Source of the DNA: Paenibacillus riograndensis SBR5
GTDB taxonomy: Bacteria > Bacillota > Bacilli > Paenibacillales > Paenibacillaceae
Assembly (NCBI RefSeq): GCF_000981585.1
Contig: NZ_LN831776.1
Coordinates: 1,441,001 to 1,505,000 of the forward strand
Reading direction: 5' to 3'
Length of the DNA stretch: 64,000 bases
Shown here: piece after piece, positions 24,888 through 33,230 of the stretch
Position numbering within the stretch: position 1 is the first letter of the stretch
How the letters are laid out: each line of letters starts with the position of its first letter
Made by a program: the position numbers and the translations under genes
The notes under the pieces: model-generated
The model's database searches: none
What the model saw: the letters and a program-made list of their open reading frames with translations, nothing else
What the model was told of the DNA's origin: nothing

Positions 24888-25795
24888 GAATATTTCTCCA
24901 CCATTCTAATTAAATAATTTCGAAATTCTTCAACATAGGTTTTGGGTTCTACGATTTCCAGGTCTGTACCGAAGCTTGCTAAAAATTGAAACCCAATACT
25001 GTTTTGAGGAACGTGGATGGTGGCTAAGAAATAGTCAGAACTATAGTTTTCAATACTCTTCCGGCCGTACCTTTCAATGAATTGATCTTTTATGCCAGGT
25101 GAAATCAACGCTTTAATAGCGGCTAATTGCGGTTGATAACTTGCTTCATGTGCTTGTTCCACTAAATAATCTCTAGGGTTAAATGAATTTCCCTCCATAT
25201 GAAGATGATCGATCCTGGATAATTTAAATGTTCTATATCCCTGGCGATGTAAACAGAATCCCTTCAAATACCAACTCGTTTCGCTAAAATGAAGCTGGTA
25301 CGGCTCGACAATCCTATTCGTCGTGGTGCCATTTTTATCTATATAATCAAATGAAACTAACCTTCTCTTAAGTATCGATTCTTGGCATATCTTCAAGGTT
25401 GGAAGAATCTCAGCCCGGCCCTCCCAGTCATAAAATGACAGCTCGATTGAACCTTTTGGGGACAATGGGCTAACCATGGCTTCTATTTTTTTGATCGTCA
25501 CCTCAACTTCTTCGCTAATTAGAATTTGCTCCAATCCGCCAAGCGCAGTCAATATATTCTCCAAGTCGGGGCTGCTTAACAGACGTTTATCCACCTTGTA
25601 TTCATCCATAATACCGTAGCCGCCATGAACGCCATTGACCGAATAGATCGGGATGTTTGATAAACTCAGCGTCTCCATATCGCGAAGAATCGTCCTTTTG
25701 GAAACATGAAATAATTGCGCGAATTCATTTGCCGGAACGATATCTTTTTTCAGTAATATCATAATGATAGAAATCAGCCTCTCGACCTTGTCCAT
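24884..25795 (-). CDS. WYL-domain transcriptional regulator (YafY type)
   Basis: A 303-residue regulator with an N-terminal HTH_11 domain (VPANEFAQLFHVSKRTILRD followed by METLSLSNIPIYSVNG) and a WYL domain (about 140-215; LVSFDYIDKNGTTTNRIVEP, then YQLHFSETSWYLKGFCLHRQ). Codon usage is more AT-rich than in the other two WYL genes of the window, suggesting a separate origin. It is divergent from a VOC-family gene with a palindromic operator between them and presumably controls it. Confidence 0.87.
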   Translation of the reverse strand: MDKVERLISIIMILLKKDIVPANEFAQLFHVSKRTILRDMETLSLSNIPIYSVNGVHGGYGIMDEYKVDKRLLSSPDLENILTALGGLEQILISEEVEVTIKKIEAMVSPLSPKGSIELSFYDWEGRAEILPTLKICQESILKRRLVSFDYIDKNGTTTNRIVEPYQLHFSETSWYLKGFCLHRQGYRTFKLSRIDHLHMEGNSFNPRDYLVEQAHEASYQPQLAAIKALISPGIKDQFIERYGRKSIENYSSDYFLATIHVPQNSIGFQFLASFGTDLEIVEPKTYVEEFRNYLIRMVEKYS

Positions 25796-25832
25796 ATTTC
25801 ACCCTCCTTTTTCTCTACATTAATCTAAGAAC

Positions 25833-25868
25833 GGTGACATAAAGCTGTCACCTTTAGTGGATTATACT
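25833..25868 (+). promoter_or_regulatory. WYL operator and promoter of the VOC gene
   Basis: GGTGACATAAAGCTGTCACC (25833-25852) is a perfect palindrome with a 6-base centre. TGTCA ends at 25850, and 12 bases later stands TATACT (25863-25868), a good -10. The same geometry occurs at 3852-3885 and 43086-43121. Confidence 0.65.
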
Positions 25869-25898
25869 ACATTTATAACAAGAAGGAGGTTATGTCCT

Positions 25899-26363
25899 AT
25901 GTCAGCTATTGCCTATTTAAACTTTGATGGAATCGCAGAACAAGCAATTGAATTTTATGCGGAGGCTTTAAACGCAAATGAAGTAAAAAAGGTGAAATTC
26001 GGTGATATCCCGCAAGATCCAAACTACCCAATGCCGGAAAATGAGTTAAATATGATCATGGAGTCTTCCATAGAATTTGCAGGCGGGAAAATCATGATGT
26101 CGGACATTTTGCCTTCAATGAAGGCGGTAACAGGTGAACTGGTACAAGGAAATAATATTCTGATTAATCTGGTCATCGATGATAAGCAAAAGCTGGAAGA
26201 ATACTTTAACCATTTGGCCCTTGGCGGTCATGTCATCATGCCGTTATCCAATACCCCTTGGTCTTCCTGCTTCGGAATGCTGGTTGATAAATTTGGAGTT
26301 AACTGGAAGTTTAATAGCGATGCAGATCAGTTCCTTGATAAAGTTATTTCCAATAAACAGTAA
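25899..26363 (+). CDS. VOC family protein (PhnB/3-demethylubiquinone methyltransferase-like)
   Basis: A 154-residue glyoxalase/bleomycin-resistance superfamily protein of the PhnB-like branch. It opens MSAIAYLNFDGIAEQAIEFY, has GGKIMMSDILPSM in the middle, LGGHVIMPLSNTPWSSCFGM, and ends VDKFGVNWKFN, the classic C-terminal metal-site strand pattern. The reaction is unknown. ATG 25899 lies 9 bases after AGAAGGAGG (25881-25889); the upstream in-frame ATG falls within the promoter. It is the single gene controlled from the palindromic promoter shared with the divergent WYL regulator. Confidence 0.85.
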   Translation: MSAIAYLNFDGIAEQAIEFYAEALNANEVKKVKFGDIPQDPNYPMPENELNMIMESSIEFAGGKIMMSDILPSMKAVTGELVQGNNILINLVIDDKQKLEEYFNHLALGGHVIMPLSNTPWSSCFGMLVDKFGVNWKFNSDADQFLDKVISNKQ

Positions 26364-26369
26364 CTCATT

Positions 26370-26402
26370 AAAAATGGTCTTGCAATTAAAGGCCATTTTT
26401 TT
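26370..26402 (+). terminator. Terminator of the VOC gene
   Basis: AAAAATGG...CCATTTTTTT just after the stop at 26363 forms an intrinsic terminator. Confidence 0.75.
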
Positions 26403-26473
26403 AATATTTCTTTCGCGTGGAAGGTATAGTATGGTAATGTGAATCAATTTGGAAAGGATAATGGTTTTTATCT

Positions 26474-27043
26474 ATGGAAATTGAAAATTTAATTCCGGTA
26501 AAATCGAGGGAAGATTTAAGGAATTGGCTGCAGGACAATGGTAAGACTGAAAAGTGTTGCTGGGTCTTGGTTAGTCTGACGCCCATCCCCGATGTGTTGT
26601 TATATTTGGACGCGGTCGAAGAAGCTTTATGCTTTGGATGGGTCGATGGGGTCAAGAAGAAAATATCTGAAACGGAGCTGGCACAGAGACTGTCCCCTCG
26701 AAGCAAAAAAAGCTCATGGACTGAATTAAATAAAGAACGTGTCCGCCGCCTCGAAAAGCTGGGGTTCATGAGAGACGAAGGAAGAAGGGTTCTTCCTGAT
26801 ATGGATCACCATTCTTTTACAATAGATAAAGATATCGAGCAAAGGCTAAAAGAGGAAAAGCAAGTATATGAGAATTTCATGGCATTTCCGGATCTTTACC
26901 AAAGAGTTCGGATCGACACGATACAAAGCTATAGGAATCAGCCGGAAGTATATAAGAACAGATTAGACAAATTCATAACAAACACGAGAGCAAACAAAAT
27001 GTACGGTCAATGGAACGATTATGGACGACTACTAAATTATTAA
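26474..27043 (+). CDS. YdeI/OmpD-associated family protein
   Basis: A 189-residue cytoplasmic protein of the YdeI/OmpD-associated family. Recognisable blocks are the opening IPVKSREDLRNWLQDN, the central YLDAVEEALCFGWVDGVKKK, RLSPRSKKSSWTELNKERV and RLEKLGFM. The family is sometimes called bacteriocin-protection protein, but no reaction is established. AT-rich codon use matches the neighbouring VOC and sigma genes. ATG 26474 follows GGAAAGGATAATGG. Ends at its own terminator. Confidence 0.82.
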   Translation: MEIENLIPVKSREDLRNWLQDNGKTEKCCWVLVSLTPIPDVLLYLDAVEEALCFGWVDGVKKKISETELAQRLSPRSKKSSWTELNKERVRRLEKLGFMRDEGRRVLPDMDHHSFTIDKDIEQRLKEEKQVYENFMAFPDLYQRVRIDTIQSYRNQPEVYKNRLDKFITNTRANKMYGQWNDYGRLLNY

Positions 27044-27120
27044 GTATTGCGGAGTAATGGCTGGTATCCGTTAGAACTGGGAGAGGAGCGGTATTATCCG
27101 GAAAGCCTGATCTAAAAATG

Positions 27121-27151
27121 AAAGGGGCATCCTGCAAAGGGTGCCCCTTTT
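27121..27151 (+). terminator. Terminator of the YdeI-like gene
   Basis: AAAGGGGCA (27121-27129) pairs with TGCCCCTTTT (27142-27151). Confidence 0.75.
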
Positions 27152-27196
27152 AAAACTGCTTGCGAACCCATTAATATTAGAGAATCGAAAAGAAGT

Positions 27197-27221
27197 GCAA
27201 CCAATTCTACGAATTTTCTAC
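27197..27221 (+). promoter_or_regulatory. Possible autoregulated ECF promoter
   Basis: GCAACC (27197-27202), 15 bases, then CTAC (27218-27221) resembles the AAC...CGTC pattern of ECF sigma promoters and lies 44 bases before the sigma gene. Weak match; ECF genes often control themselves. Confidence 0.35.
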
Positions 27222-27264
27222 TATATAGATAAGAGGGATAAGATTTGTAAAAGGAGAATACCGG

Positions 27265-27822
27265 ATGGAAGATCAGGGAATAGTCCGCCTATATTTACAG
27301 CGTTCGCAGCAAGCTATTATAGAGACTAAGAATAAATATGGGGCATACTGCAGAATGATTGCCAGAAACACACTCTCCAGTTATTCGGATATTGAAGAAT
27401 GTGAGAACGATACATACTTAGGAGCATGGAATGCAATCCCCCCTAATCTGCCTAGGAAGTTCCCTGTATTTTTGGGGAGGATCACACGTAATATTGCGCT
27501 TGATAAACATGGCTATAACACAGCGAAAAAGCGTAATCGTGAGTTTGAAGTTATTCTGACTGAATTAGAAGATTGTATAGCTTCCCCTGATACTGTAGAA
27601 ACAGAGTATGAAGCAGGTGAGATAGCCAATGCAATAAATCAATTTTTATATGGCTTGGATGAGCAAGCAAGAAATTTATTTATTGGGAGGTACTGGTACT
27701 CCTATTCCATAAAGGACCTTTCTATGAATTTTAATATGAGTAGCAGCAAAGTAAAGTCCATTTTATTCAGGTTAAGAAATAAACTTAAAGTTCATCTGGA
27801 GAAAGAGGGGGTTAACCTGTGA
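27265..27822 (+). CDS. ECF-type RNA polymerase sigma factor
   Basis: A 185-residue sigma factor with region 2 (about residues 25-85; YGAYCRMIARNTLSSYSDIE followed by ECENDTYLGAWNAIPPNLP) and region 4 (about 125-175; LDEQARNLFIGRYWYSYSIK, then DLSMNFNMSSSKVKSILFRL). No region 1 or 3. It starts at ATG 27265 after AAAGGAGA. Its stop overlaps the downstream GTG start as GTGA, so sigma and membrane protein are coupled, the usual sigma/anti-sigma layout. The regulon and the signal are unknown. Confidence 0.86.
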   Translation: MEDQGIVRLYLQRSQQAIIETKNKYGAYCRMIARNTLSSYSDIEECENDTYLGAWNAIPPNLPRKFPVFLGRITRNIALDKHGYNTAKKRNREFEVILTELEDCIASPDTVETEYEAGEIANAINQFLYGLDEQARNLFIGRYWYSYSIKDLSMNFNMSSSKVKSILFRLRNKLKVHLEKEGVNL

Positions 27823-28769
27823 AGAGAGAAGAGTTATATAAAGAGATCGGATTAATTGATGAGAACTTAATTGAAGCGGCCGGGCACAGTATGGAGAAAA
27901 GGAAAAAAAGTATTTCTAAAAAGTGGGTGGTTTTGGTTGCCTGTCTTATCCTTTATAGTTCTACGGCTTCAGCATTATTAGCAACAGAATATTATAAAAA
28001 TCAAAATGCAGAGCCTTATATACGTTATTTAAGAGCTGAAGACATGGAGTTAGCACCTGTTGCCCGCTATGATGCGGAAAAATTTCTACAAGCTTTAAAA
28101 AGTAATAATAATGAACATATATATATTGCTATTAATAGGCTGGTAGAATGCTTTAATGATCAAAAGCTGAGAGAAAAAGCGTTAAATGCACTCCAGCCAT
28201 TTTTAAAAAATGATAATCCAAAAATCGCTGATTCAGCTGCTTTCGCCATAGATATTCTGTCCAAAAGTTATCGGAGCCCGTATATTTTTAAGTTAGCAGA
28301 CGGAAGTATAATGTTTACGTTATTTAACAATTATTCGGATTATGGAAGTCAAAATGTCCTTTGGAGGATAAAAGACAATGTGCTTCAAGAGTATTTAAGC
28401 TTTTCTCCACCATCTATGTATATTACAGATATTATTCCTTCACCGGATAAGAAGTTAGTTGCGGTCATGACAAGCTCTAATAAAAGTGAATTTGTTCAAA
28501 TTATGAATATTGAAGAGGGAAGAATAAGTCCAGAGTTAGTAGAATCTGCAAGAGTCAAATATGGTGCACAAAAAAAATTGGATACATGGACCCGCCCGGA
28601 TCATGAGAATTACAGCTACGCAGACAAAGTAGTGTGGAAAGACAATGATACTTTAGAGTTTGAGGGCTCCCTTGCATATCAGGATACTGAGATTATAGAA
28701 AACGTTACTGTAGCGTATCAGTTTAGTAAAAAGGTAATGGAGGTAAAAGGACTTGATTCGTCTCGGTGA
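27819..28769 (+). CDS. Membrane-anchored protein, likely anti-sigma factor
   Basis: A 316-residue protein with a short N-terminal cytoplasmic segment (about 1-35, ELYKEIGLIDENLIEAAGHS), one membrane helix (WVVLVACLILYSSTASALLA, about 37-56) and a large extracellular part. The helical stretch at about 85-155 (LKSNNNEHIYIAINRLVECF, LREKALNALQPFLKNDNPK) looks like HEAT-type repeats; the remainder is beta-rich. The coupled start after the sigma gene and the topology fit an anti-sigma factor; sequence identity to a named anti-sigma family is not obvious. Start is GTG 27819 after AGAGGGGG. Confidence 0.65.
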   Translation: MKREELYKEIGLIDENLIEAAGHSMEKRKKSISKKWVVLVACLILYSSTASALLATEYYKNQNAEPYIRYLRAEDMELAPVARYDAEKFLQALKSNNNEHIYIAINRLVECFNDQKLREKALNALQPFLKNDNPKIADSAAFAIDILSKSYRSPYIFKLADGSIMFTLFNNYSDYGSQNVLWRIKDNVLQEYLSFSPPSMYITDIIPSPDKKLVAVMTSSNKSEFVQIMNIEEGRISPELVESARVKYGAQKKLDTWTRPDHENYSYADKVVWKDNDTLEFEGSLAYQDTEIIENVTVAYQFSKKVMEVKGLDSSR

Positions 28770-28796
28770 GAAGTGAATGGTTAAACTCTACAGACC

Positions 28797-28829
28797 GAAG
28801 CGGGAATATGGTCAGACCATATCCGCTTC
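28797..28829 (+). terminator. Inverted repeat after the anti-sigma gene
   Basis: GAAGCGGGAATATGGT and ACCATATCCGCTTC pair almost completely around a CAG loop, 27 bases after the stop. T-run is weak, so terminator function is probable, not certain. Confidence 0.55.
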
Positions 28830-28845
28830 GTGACTTGTTGCCCAG

Positions 28846-29727
28846 CTACCATGCTTTTGACCACATTTCCCGGTGGCAGGCGGTTTCAAAGCCAATTTTG
28901 GGATAAAAGTCAGGAGCACCTCCGAAACAATATGTAGCCCCCAGTTGTTCAGTGCGTTTCATTAGCTCGGTTACTGCTACAGTTGCAAGCCCTAAACTGC
29001 GATATCGCGGATCTGTAGCGAGTGGTTCAAGATATGCAAAATCGTTCACACCATCAACCCACATTCCGGCAAAGCAGGCGTACTCTCCATTGGGGGCTTT
29101 TATTATTGCGGTAAGGTCCTTTCTGAAATGTGGACCACTCTGCATGAGCAATCTGGAGTCAAGGTCATCGTCAGGCTCGTCTCCATGGTTGAATCCCCGC
29201 CACAATACATCGTTAATTTTACGCAGGTCATTTTCATTTTCTAAAGTTATGAAAGTGAACCCCTCGGGTAATAAGCGCGTGGAAAAACCCGAAACGTAAT
29301 TGTAAACTCGGATTGGCTCACTGTATACCTTGTGATATCCTTTTTGGACAAGCAATTTTATAAGATATTCTTCATAATCGTATACCCTAACATCGAGGCT
29401 GTATTGGTCAGCTGATCTCTTTGACAACTCTGTCTCTGCATATTCAACCATTTCTTGTTTTAAAAAATCATATCCTTCTTTGGTTGAAAAGTAGCATTCG
29501 CCAACGTCCATTTCATAGCAAGCTACACCTACAATTTCTTCGTTCTCCTCCCAAATACCGAATCGGTGTGTTAGAGAATGATTAAAGTAAGGATGTGTAT
29601 GCGCATACTCCCAAAAAGGCTGCGGGACATTACCACCCAACTGATACTTCTTAAAGTTTAATCGCATGAACTGAGAGACTCTTTCGAAATCGGAAAGTAA
29701 TCTATACCTTCTTAACGTGATCTTCAT
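28846..29727 (-). CDS. GNAT family N-acetyltransferase
   Basis: A 293-residue acetyltransferase, long enough to hold two GNAT modules: a degenerate N-terminal one and a C-terminal catalytic one with YLEPLATDPRYRSLGLATVA (motif A) followed by VTELMKRTEQLGATYCFGGA. The substrate is unknown. The start is ATG 29727, preceded by GGAGG at 29734-29738; the in-frame ATG at 29766 lies upstream of that ribosome site. It stands alone between the sigma/anti-sigma pair and the glpX operon. Confidence 0.82.
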   Translation of the reverse strand: MKITLRRYRLLSDFERVSQFMRLNFKKYQLGGNVPQPFWEYAHTHPYFNHSLTHRFGIWEENEEIVGVACYEMDVGECYFSTKEGYDFLKQEMVEYAETELSKRSADQYSLDVRVYDYEEYLIKLLVQKGYHKVYSEPIRVYNYVSGFSTRLLPEGFTFITLENENDLRKINDVLWRGFNHGDEPDDDLDSRLLMQSGPHFRKDLTAIIKAPNGEYACFAGMWVDGVNDFAYLEPLATDPRYRSLGLATVAVTELMKRTEQLGATYCFGGAPDFYPKIGFETACHREMWSKAW

Positions 29728-29925
29728 GTTATAACCTCCTCCGTCGTTGTATGAATAAGGTATCATGAGATTTTTTTATAATCTATGCAGAGAACATATT
29801 AAACAAAACTTGCCGCTTCAATCAACGCAGAGATCACGGGGAATGATGAATAAGCTGTCAACTGCATGATGTTTTCTTATATTGGATTAGATGTTCCCTG
29901 ACGGGGAGCGTTAGTGCAAATTTTC

Positions 29926-29954
29926 AAAAGAAAGGCCATCCGCAAAGGATGGCC
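29926..29954 (-). terminator. Terminator of the ccpN-yqfL-glpX operon
   Basis: GGCCATCC (29934-29941) and GGATGGCC (29947-29954); on the minus strand the stem is followed by TTTCTTTT, 39 bases after the glpX stop. Confidence 0.8.
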
Positions 29955-29992
29955 TAAAACTTGCTATTACAGCCAGTACGGTGAACCGCAGA

Positions 29993-30988
29993 TCAGATGA
30001 AAGCGGCATCCGGTCTGCTGGCCGTTACCTGCGGAATCTCCTTGCCCGGCAGGAAATGAATACTGCGGATGTAGCGGATTGTGCGGCTCTGCGCCCGCAT
30101 GATGACGGAATGAGTCTCGGCGCGTTCCTTGCCGATGAAGCGGACTCCGTTTAAAAATTCACCGGAGGTCACGCCCGTCGCCGCGAAGATGACGTCGCCG
30201 GTGCCGACCATATCCTCCATCGAGAGGACGCGCGTCGGATTCTCGATGCCCATCATCAGGCAGCGCTGCAGCTCGAAGGGGCCCTCCGGCAGCAGCTTGC
30301 CCTGCAGCTCACCGCCGAGGCATTTCAGCGCGGCTGCTGCCAGCACGCCTTCCGGTGCTCCGCCGGAGCCCATGTACAGATCAACATCGCTGTCCGGCAG
30401 CGCTGCCGCTATGGCTCCGGCCACATCGCCGTGGCCGATCAGCTTGACGCGCACGCCCAGCCCGCGCAGCGTGGCGAGCAGCTGCTCATGCCGCTTGCGG
30501 TCAAGGACCATCACCGTCAGCTCGGAGAGCGCTTTGCCGGTAATGAGGCTGGCCTTGCGCAGCGTGGTCTCAGCCGGATCTTCCAGGCTGAGCCTGCCAG
30601 CCAGCTCGGGACCGCAGGCGAGCTTCTCCATGTATATATCAGGCGCATGGAGCAGGCTGCCCCGGTCGGCAATGGCGATTACCGATTGGGCATTATGGAG
30701 CCCGCAGGCTACCACCTCTGTGCCTTCCAGCGGATCAACGGCCACATCAACGGAGGGGCCGTTCCGGTTCCCGACCTGCTCACCGATGTAGAGCATCGGC
30801 GCTTCGTCCATTTCCCCTTCGCCGATGACCACTGTCCCGTCAATGGAGACGGAATCGAACATGGAACGGATGGCGGTTGTGGCCGCATCATCCGCAGCAT
30901 TTTTATCGCCCCGTCCTATCCAGCGGGCTGAAGATAAAGCGCCCAGTTCAGTTACCCGTACAATTTCCAGTGCCAATTCGCGTTCCAT
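29993..30988 (-). CDS. glpX: Class II fructose-1,6-bisphosphatase
   Basis: Gluconeogenic enzyme that hydrolyses fructose 1,6-bisphosphate to fructose 6-phosphate. The 331-residue protein carries the class II metal-site blocks GRGDKNAADDAAT, IGEGEMDEAPMLYIGE and VAVDPLEGTE, plus YMGSGGAPEGVLAAAALK. The start is ATG 30988, 7 bases after GGAGGG; the longer open frame upstream (to 31129) overlaps the preceding gene and has no ribosome site. It is the last gene of a ccpN-yqfL-glpX transcript, so a repressor of gluconeogenesis, a PEP-synthesis switch and a gluconeogenic phosphatase travel together. Confidence 0.92.
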   Translation of the reverse strand: MERELALEIVRVTELGALSSARWIGRGDKNAADDAATTAIRSMFDSVSIDGTVVIGEGEMDEAPMLYIGEQVGNRNGPSVDVAVDPLEGTEVVACGLHNAQSVIAIADRGSLLHAPDIYMEKLACGPELAGRLSLEDPAETTLRKASLITGKALSELTVMVLDRKRHEQLLATLRGLGVRVKLIGHGDVAGAIAAALPDSDVDLYMGSGGAPEGVLAAAALKCLGGELQGKLLPEGPFELQRCLMMGIENPTRVLSMEDMVGTGDVIFAATGVTSGEFLNGVRFIGKERAETHSVIMRAQSRTIRYIRSIHFLPGKEIPQVTASRPDAAFI

Positions 30989-31058
30989 ATGATTTCCCTC
31001 CAGTATTCTATTTGTATAAGCTAAGGCCGGACAGGCTAAGACCAGCAGTAAAACGATT

Positions 31059-31871
31059 CTACGGAGAATCAGTAATATAACCCATAATAATGCCTGCAGT
31101 TTCTTCAATGGCCTTGTTCGTGATATCAATCACCGGGCAGCCCAGCTTCGCGAACAGCACGGCGGCGTATTCCATCTCTTCGGTGATGCGCTCCAGGCTG
31201 GCATACTGCGAGCCCGCCGGCAGTCCAAGCTGCTTCAGCCGCTCGGAGCGGATCTTCAGCATATACTCGGACTTCATCGTAAGCCCGATGAGCCGGTTCG
31301 GCGGCAGGCTCATCAGCTGCTGCGGCGGTCCGATTTCGGGAACGATGGGGTAGTTCACAACCTTTTTGCCCCGGTGGGCGAGAAAAATGCTGAGCGGGGT
31401 TTTGGAGGTGCGGGACATGCCCAGCAGCACAATATCCGCCTTCAGCATGGCGCCAAGATCGCGCCCGTCGTCACAGGCCACGGTGAATTCAATCGCCTCG
31501 ATCCGCCGGAAATAGTCCTCGTCGAGCTGGTGAAGCAGCCCTGGCCGGGCCTGGGGCGCATCATCAAAGGTATCGATGAAGGCCTGCATCATCGGGCCCA
31601 TGATATCGACAATCCGCAGGTCGAGGCGCACTGCTTCCTCGCGGATCATCTCCCGCAGCTCCGGCTGAACCAGCGTGTAGGCGACAAAGCCCTGAAGCTG
31701 GGCAGTCTCCTCCATCAGCTTCCGCAGCTCGTCTTCATGCCTTACATTGCCGTATCTTCTGATCGTGACACGCTGATTCTGGAATTGGTGGATAACAGCC
31801 TGCACGACAGCCTCTGCTGTATCCCCTATAGAATCCGAGCATATCGTAATGAAATGTGAGGATGGCTCCAT
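31059..31871 (-). CDS. yqfL: PEP synthase/PPDK regulatory protein (bifunctional kinase/pyrophosphorylase)
   Basis: DUF299-family protein of 270 residues that switches pyruvate phosphate dikinase or PEP synthase off by ADP-dependent threonine phosphorylation and on by phosphate-dependent dephosphorylation. Hallmarks are ICSDSIGDTAEAV at the N-terminus, the P-loop LLGMSRTSKTPLSIFLA and NYPIVPEI. It lies 19 bases after ccpN, the conserved partner in Bacillus, and 70 bases before glpX. Thus it sits within a gluconeogenesis-control operon. Confidence 0.92.
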   Translation of the reverse strand: MEPSSHFITICSDSIGDTAEAVVQAVIHQFQNQRVTIRRYGNVRHEDELRKLMEETAQLQGFVAYTLVQPELREMIREEAVRLDLRIVDIMGPMMQAFIDTFDDAPQARPGLLHQLDEDYFRRIEAIEFTVACDDGRDLGAMLKADIVLLGMSRTSKTPLSIFLAHRGKKVVNYPIVPEIGPPQQLMSLPPNRLIGLTMKSEYMLKIRSERLKQLGLPAGSQYASLERITEEMEYAAVLFAKLGCPVIDITNKAIEETAGIIMGYITDSP

Positions 31872-31890
31872 GCGTTTTTGATTCCTCCCG

Positions 31891-32535
31891 TTATCCTTTG
31901 GCTTCTAGATCGAGGAGCAGTTTGACGATGGAAGTTTTGGTCAGCCGTCCGACCACGTCGAGCCCGGGGCCGTTTTCTTCCACAGTACCGGGGATCACCA
32001 CCGGCAAACTGTCCACCTCGTGAAAAATCATTTTTTGTGCGGCATCAAGCACCGTATCTCCGGGAGAAACCGTCACGACCTTGGGCTGGCGGGTCATCAC
32101 CATGCTCACAGGCATGGATACCGCGCCGGGATTGCCCAGCGTAACCTTCAAAAAATCCTTGCGCGAGGCCACTCCAGTCAGCTTGCCATCCCCGTCGCAG
32201 ATGATCAGCGTGCCGACATCCTGCAGAAACAGTGTAACTACGGCATCCTGAATCGTTGTCGTCTCGCGGATAATGATCGGAATGCTCTGAATGTCCTTGA
32301 CCTTGGTTTCCTTCAGCAGATAGCTGCCGCTGAGGCGCTCCGCGGTTTTTTTGCCGGGAAAATAACCCACCTTGGGTTTGGCGTCAATGTACTCCAGCAT
32401 GACGAGCACGGACAAGTCCGAGCGGATCGTCGGCTTGCTGAGGTTGAGATGCTCCGCAATTTGCTCGGCGGTTATGGGTGCTCTTTTCTTAACAATTTCA
32501 ACAATTTGCAGTTGACGGGGTGTCAGTTCGATCAC
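31891..32535 (-). CDS. ccpN: CcpN-type repressor of gluconeogenic genes
   Basis: A 214-residue regulator with an N-terminal winged helix-turn-helix (LTPRQLQIVEIVKKRAPITA, EQIAEHLNLSKPTIRSDLSV) and two CBS domains (about 75-135 and 140-210) that sense adenine nucleotides. Bacillus CcpN represses gapB and pckA during glycolytic growth. The start is GTG 32535 (VIELTPRQ), 5-6 bases after GGAGGG; the longer frame to 32613 has no ribosome site. First gene of the ccpN-yqfL-glpX unit; its own promoter carries CcpN-like boxes. Confidence 0.9.
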   Translation of the reverse strand: MIELTPRQLQIVEIVKKRAPITAEQIAEHLNLSKPTIRSDLSVLVMLEYIDAKPKVGYFPGKKTAERLSGSYLLKETKVKDIQSIPIIIRETTTIQDAVVTLFLQDVGTLIICDGDGKLTGVASRKDFLKVTLGNPGAVSMPVSMVMTRQPKVVTVSPGDTVLDAAQKMIFHEVDSLPVVIPGTVEENGPGLDVVGRLTKTSIVKLLLDLEAKG

Positions 32536-32654
32536 AGGTTCCCTCCACTTTCCGGATGCAATCTGGCGTTCCTTCACTGAAAAGGAGCACCGTTTGCCGA
32601 TTCCCCCTTCCATTCTTACGTGCTATTGGAATATATAGCCCTTAACTTGCTTAT

Positions 32655-32699
32655 ATAATACGCAATAATGATCATTAATGCAACATATAATACGTCATA
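32655..32699 (-). promoter_or_regulatory. ccpN promoter with palindrome and CcpN-like box
   Basis: On the minus strand: TTGCAT (32683-32678), a 17-base spacer, TATTAT (32660-32655). The spacer holds the perfect palindrome TAATGATCATTA (32666-32677). Six bases upstream of the -35 stands TATGACGTATT (32699-32689), which matches the CcpN operator consensus as I remember it (TRTGHYATAYW) at ten of eleven positions. Autoregulation is possible. Confidence 0.5.
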
Positions 32700-32861
32700 T
32701 ATAATATATTATTGAAAAATAGACGTTTTTATTCGCGATCGGGAACGTAGGCGGTTAAGAGCAACGGAAATTGCTGGAGCGCTTCCCACTCCCGACCTAT
32801 ACAGCCCGGAGCTCATCCCCACCATAAAACCTGCCGATGCAACCTGGAATGTGGGGTGGGA

Positions 32862-33170
32862 GCAGGGAGAAATTAGTGGCTGAGTGGGAGTGGGGAGTAT
32901 CTGATTGGGGAGCATGAGTGGGGGCAGGGGGGAGGGAGTAATTAGTGGTTGAGTGGGAGTAGAGAGTAGCTGAGTGGGGGGCATGAGTGGAGGGCATGAG
33001 TGGAGGGCAGGGAGGAGGGAGTAAATTAGTGGTTGAGTGGGAGTTGGGAGTAGCTGATTGGGGAGCATTGAGTAGGGGGCAGAGGGTAGGGAGTAATTAG
33101 TGGTTGAGTGGGAGTGGAGAGTAGCAGATTGGGGGGCAGAGAGTAGCTGAGTTGCAGGTGTTAGGTTCTT
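32862..33170. repeat. G-rich degenerate tandem array E
   Basis: Four degenerate copies of a 70-84 bp unit containing TTAGTGGTTGAGTGGGAG, GGGAGTAGCTGATTGGGG and AGCATGAGTGG. The TGAGTGGG marker falls at 32881, 32950, 33034 and 33105. The plus strand is almost free of C and full of GGG/GGGG runs. No credible gene: the open frames on the opposite strand are Pro/Leu/Thr/Gln repeats without ribosome sites. Confidence 0.75.
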
Positions 33171-33230
33171 AGCGTTGCGGACACAGATGCGCTTATTTTG
33201 TAAAAATGAGTATTTTTACTGGTCGTGAGC

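Noticed and set aside
30129..30791. Plus-strand Ser/Pro/Arg-rich open frame
   Set aside because: Antisense shadow of glpX.
32709..33068. Minus-strand open frame rich in Pro, Thr, Gln and Leu across the G-rich array
   Set aside because: Low-complexity translation of the array without a start signal or biased codon use.
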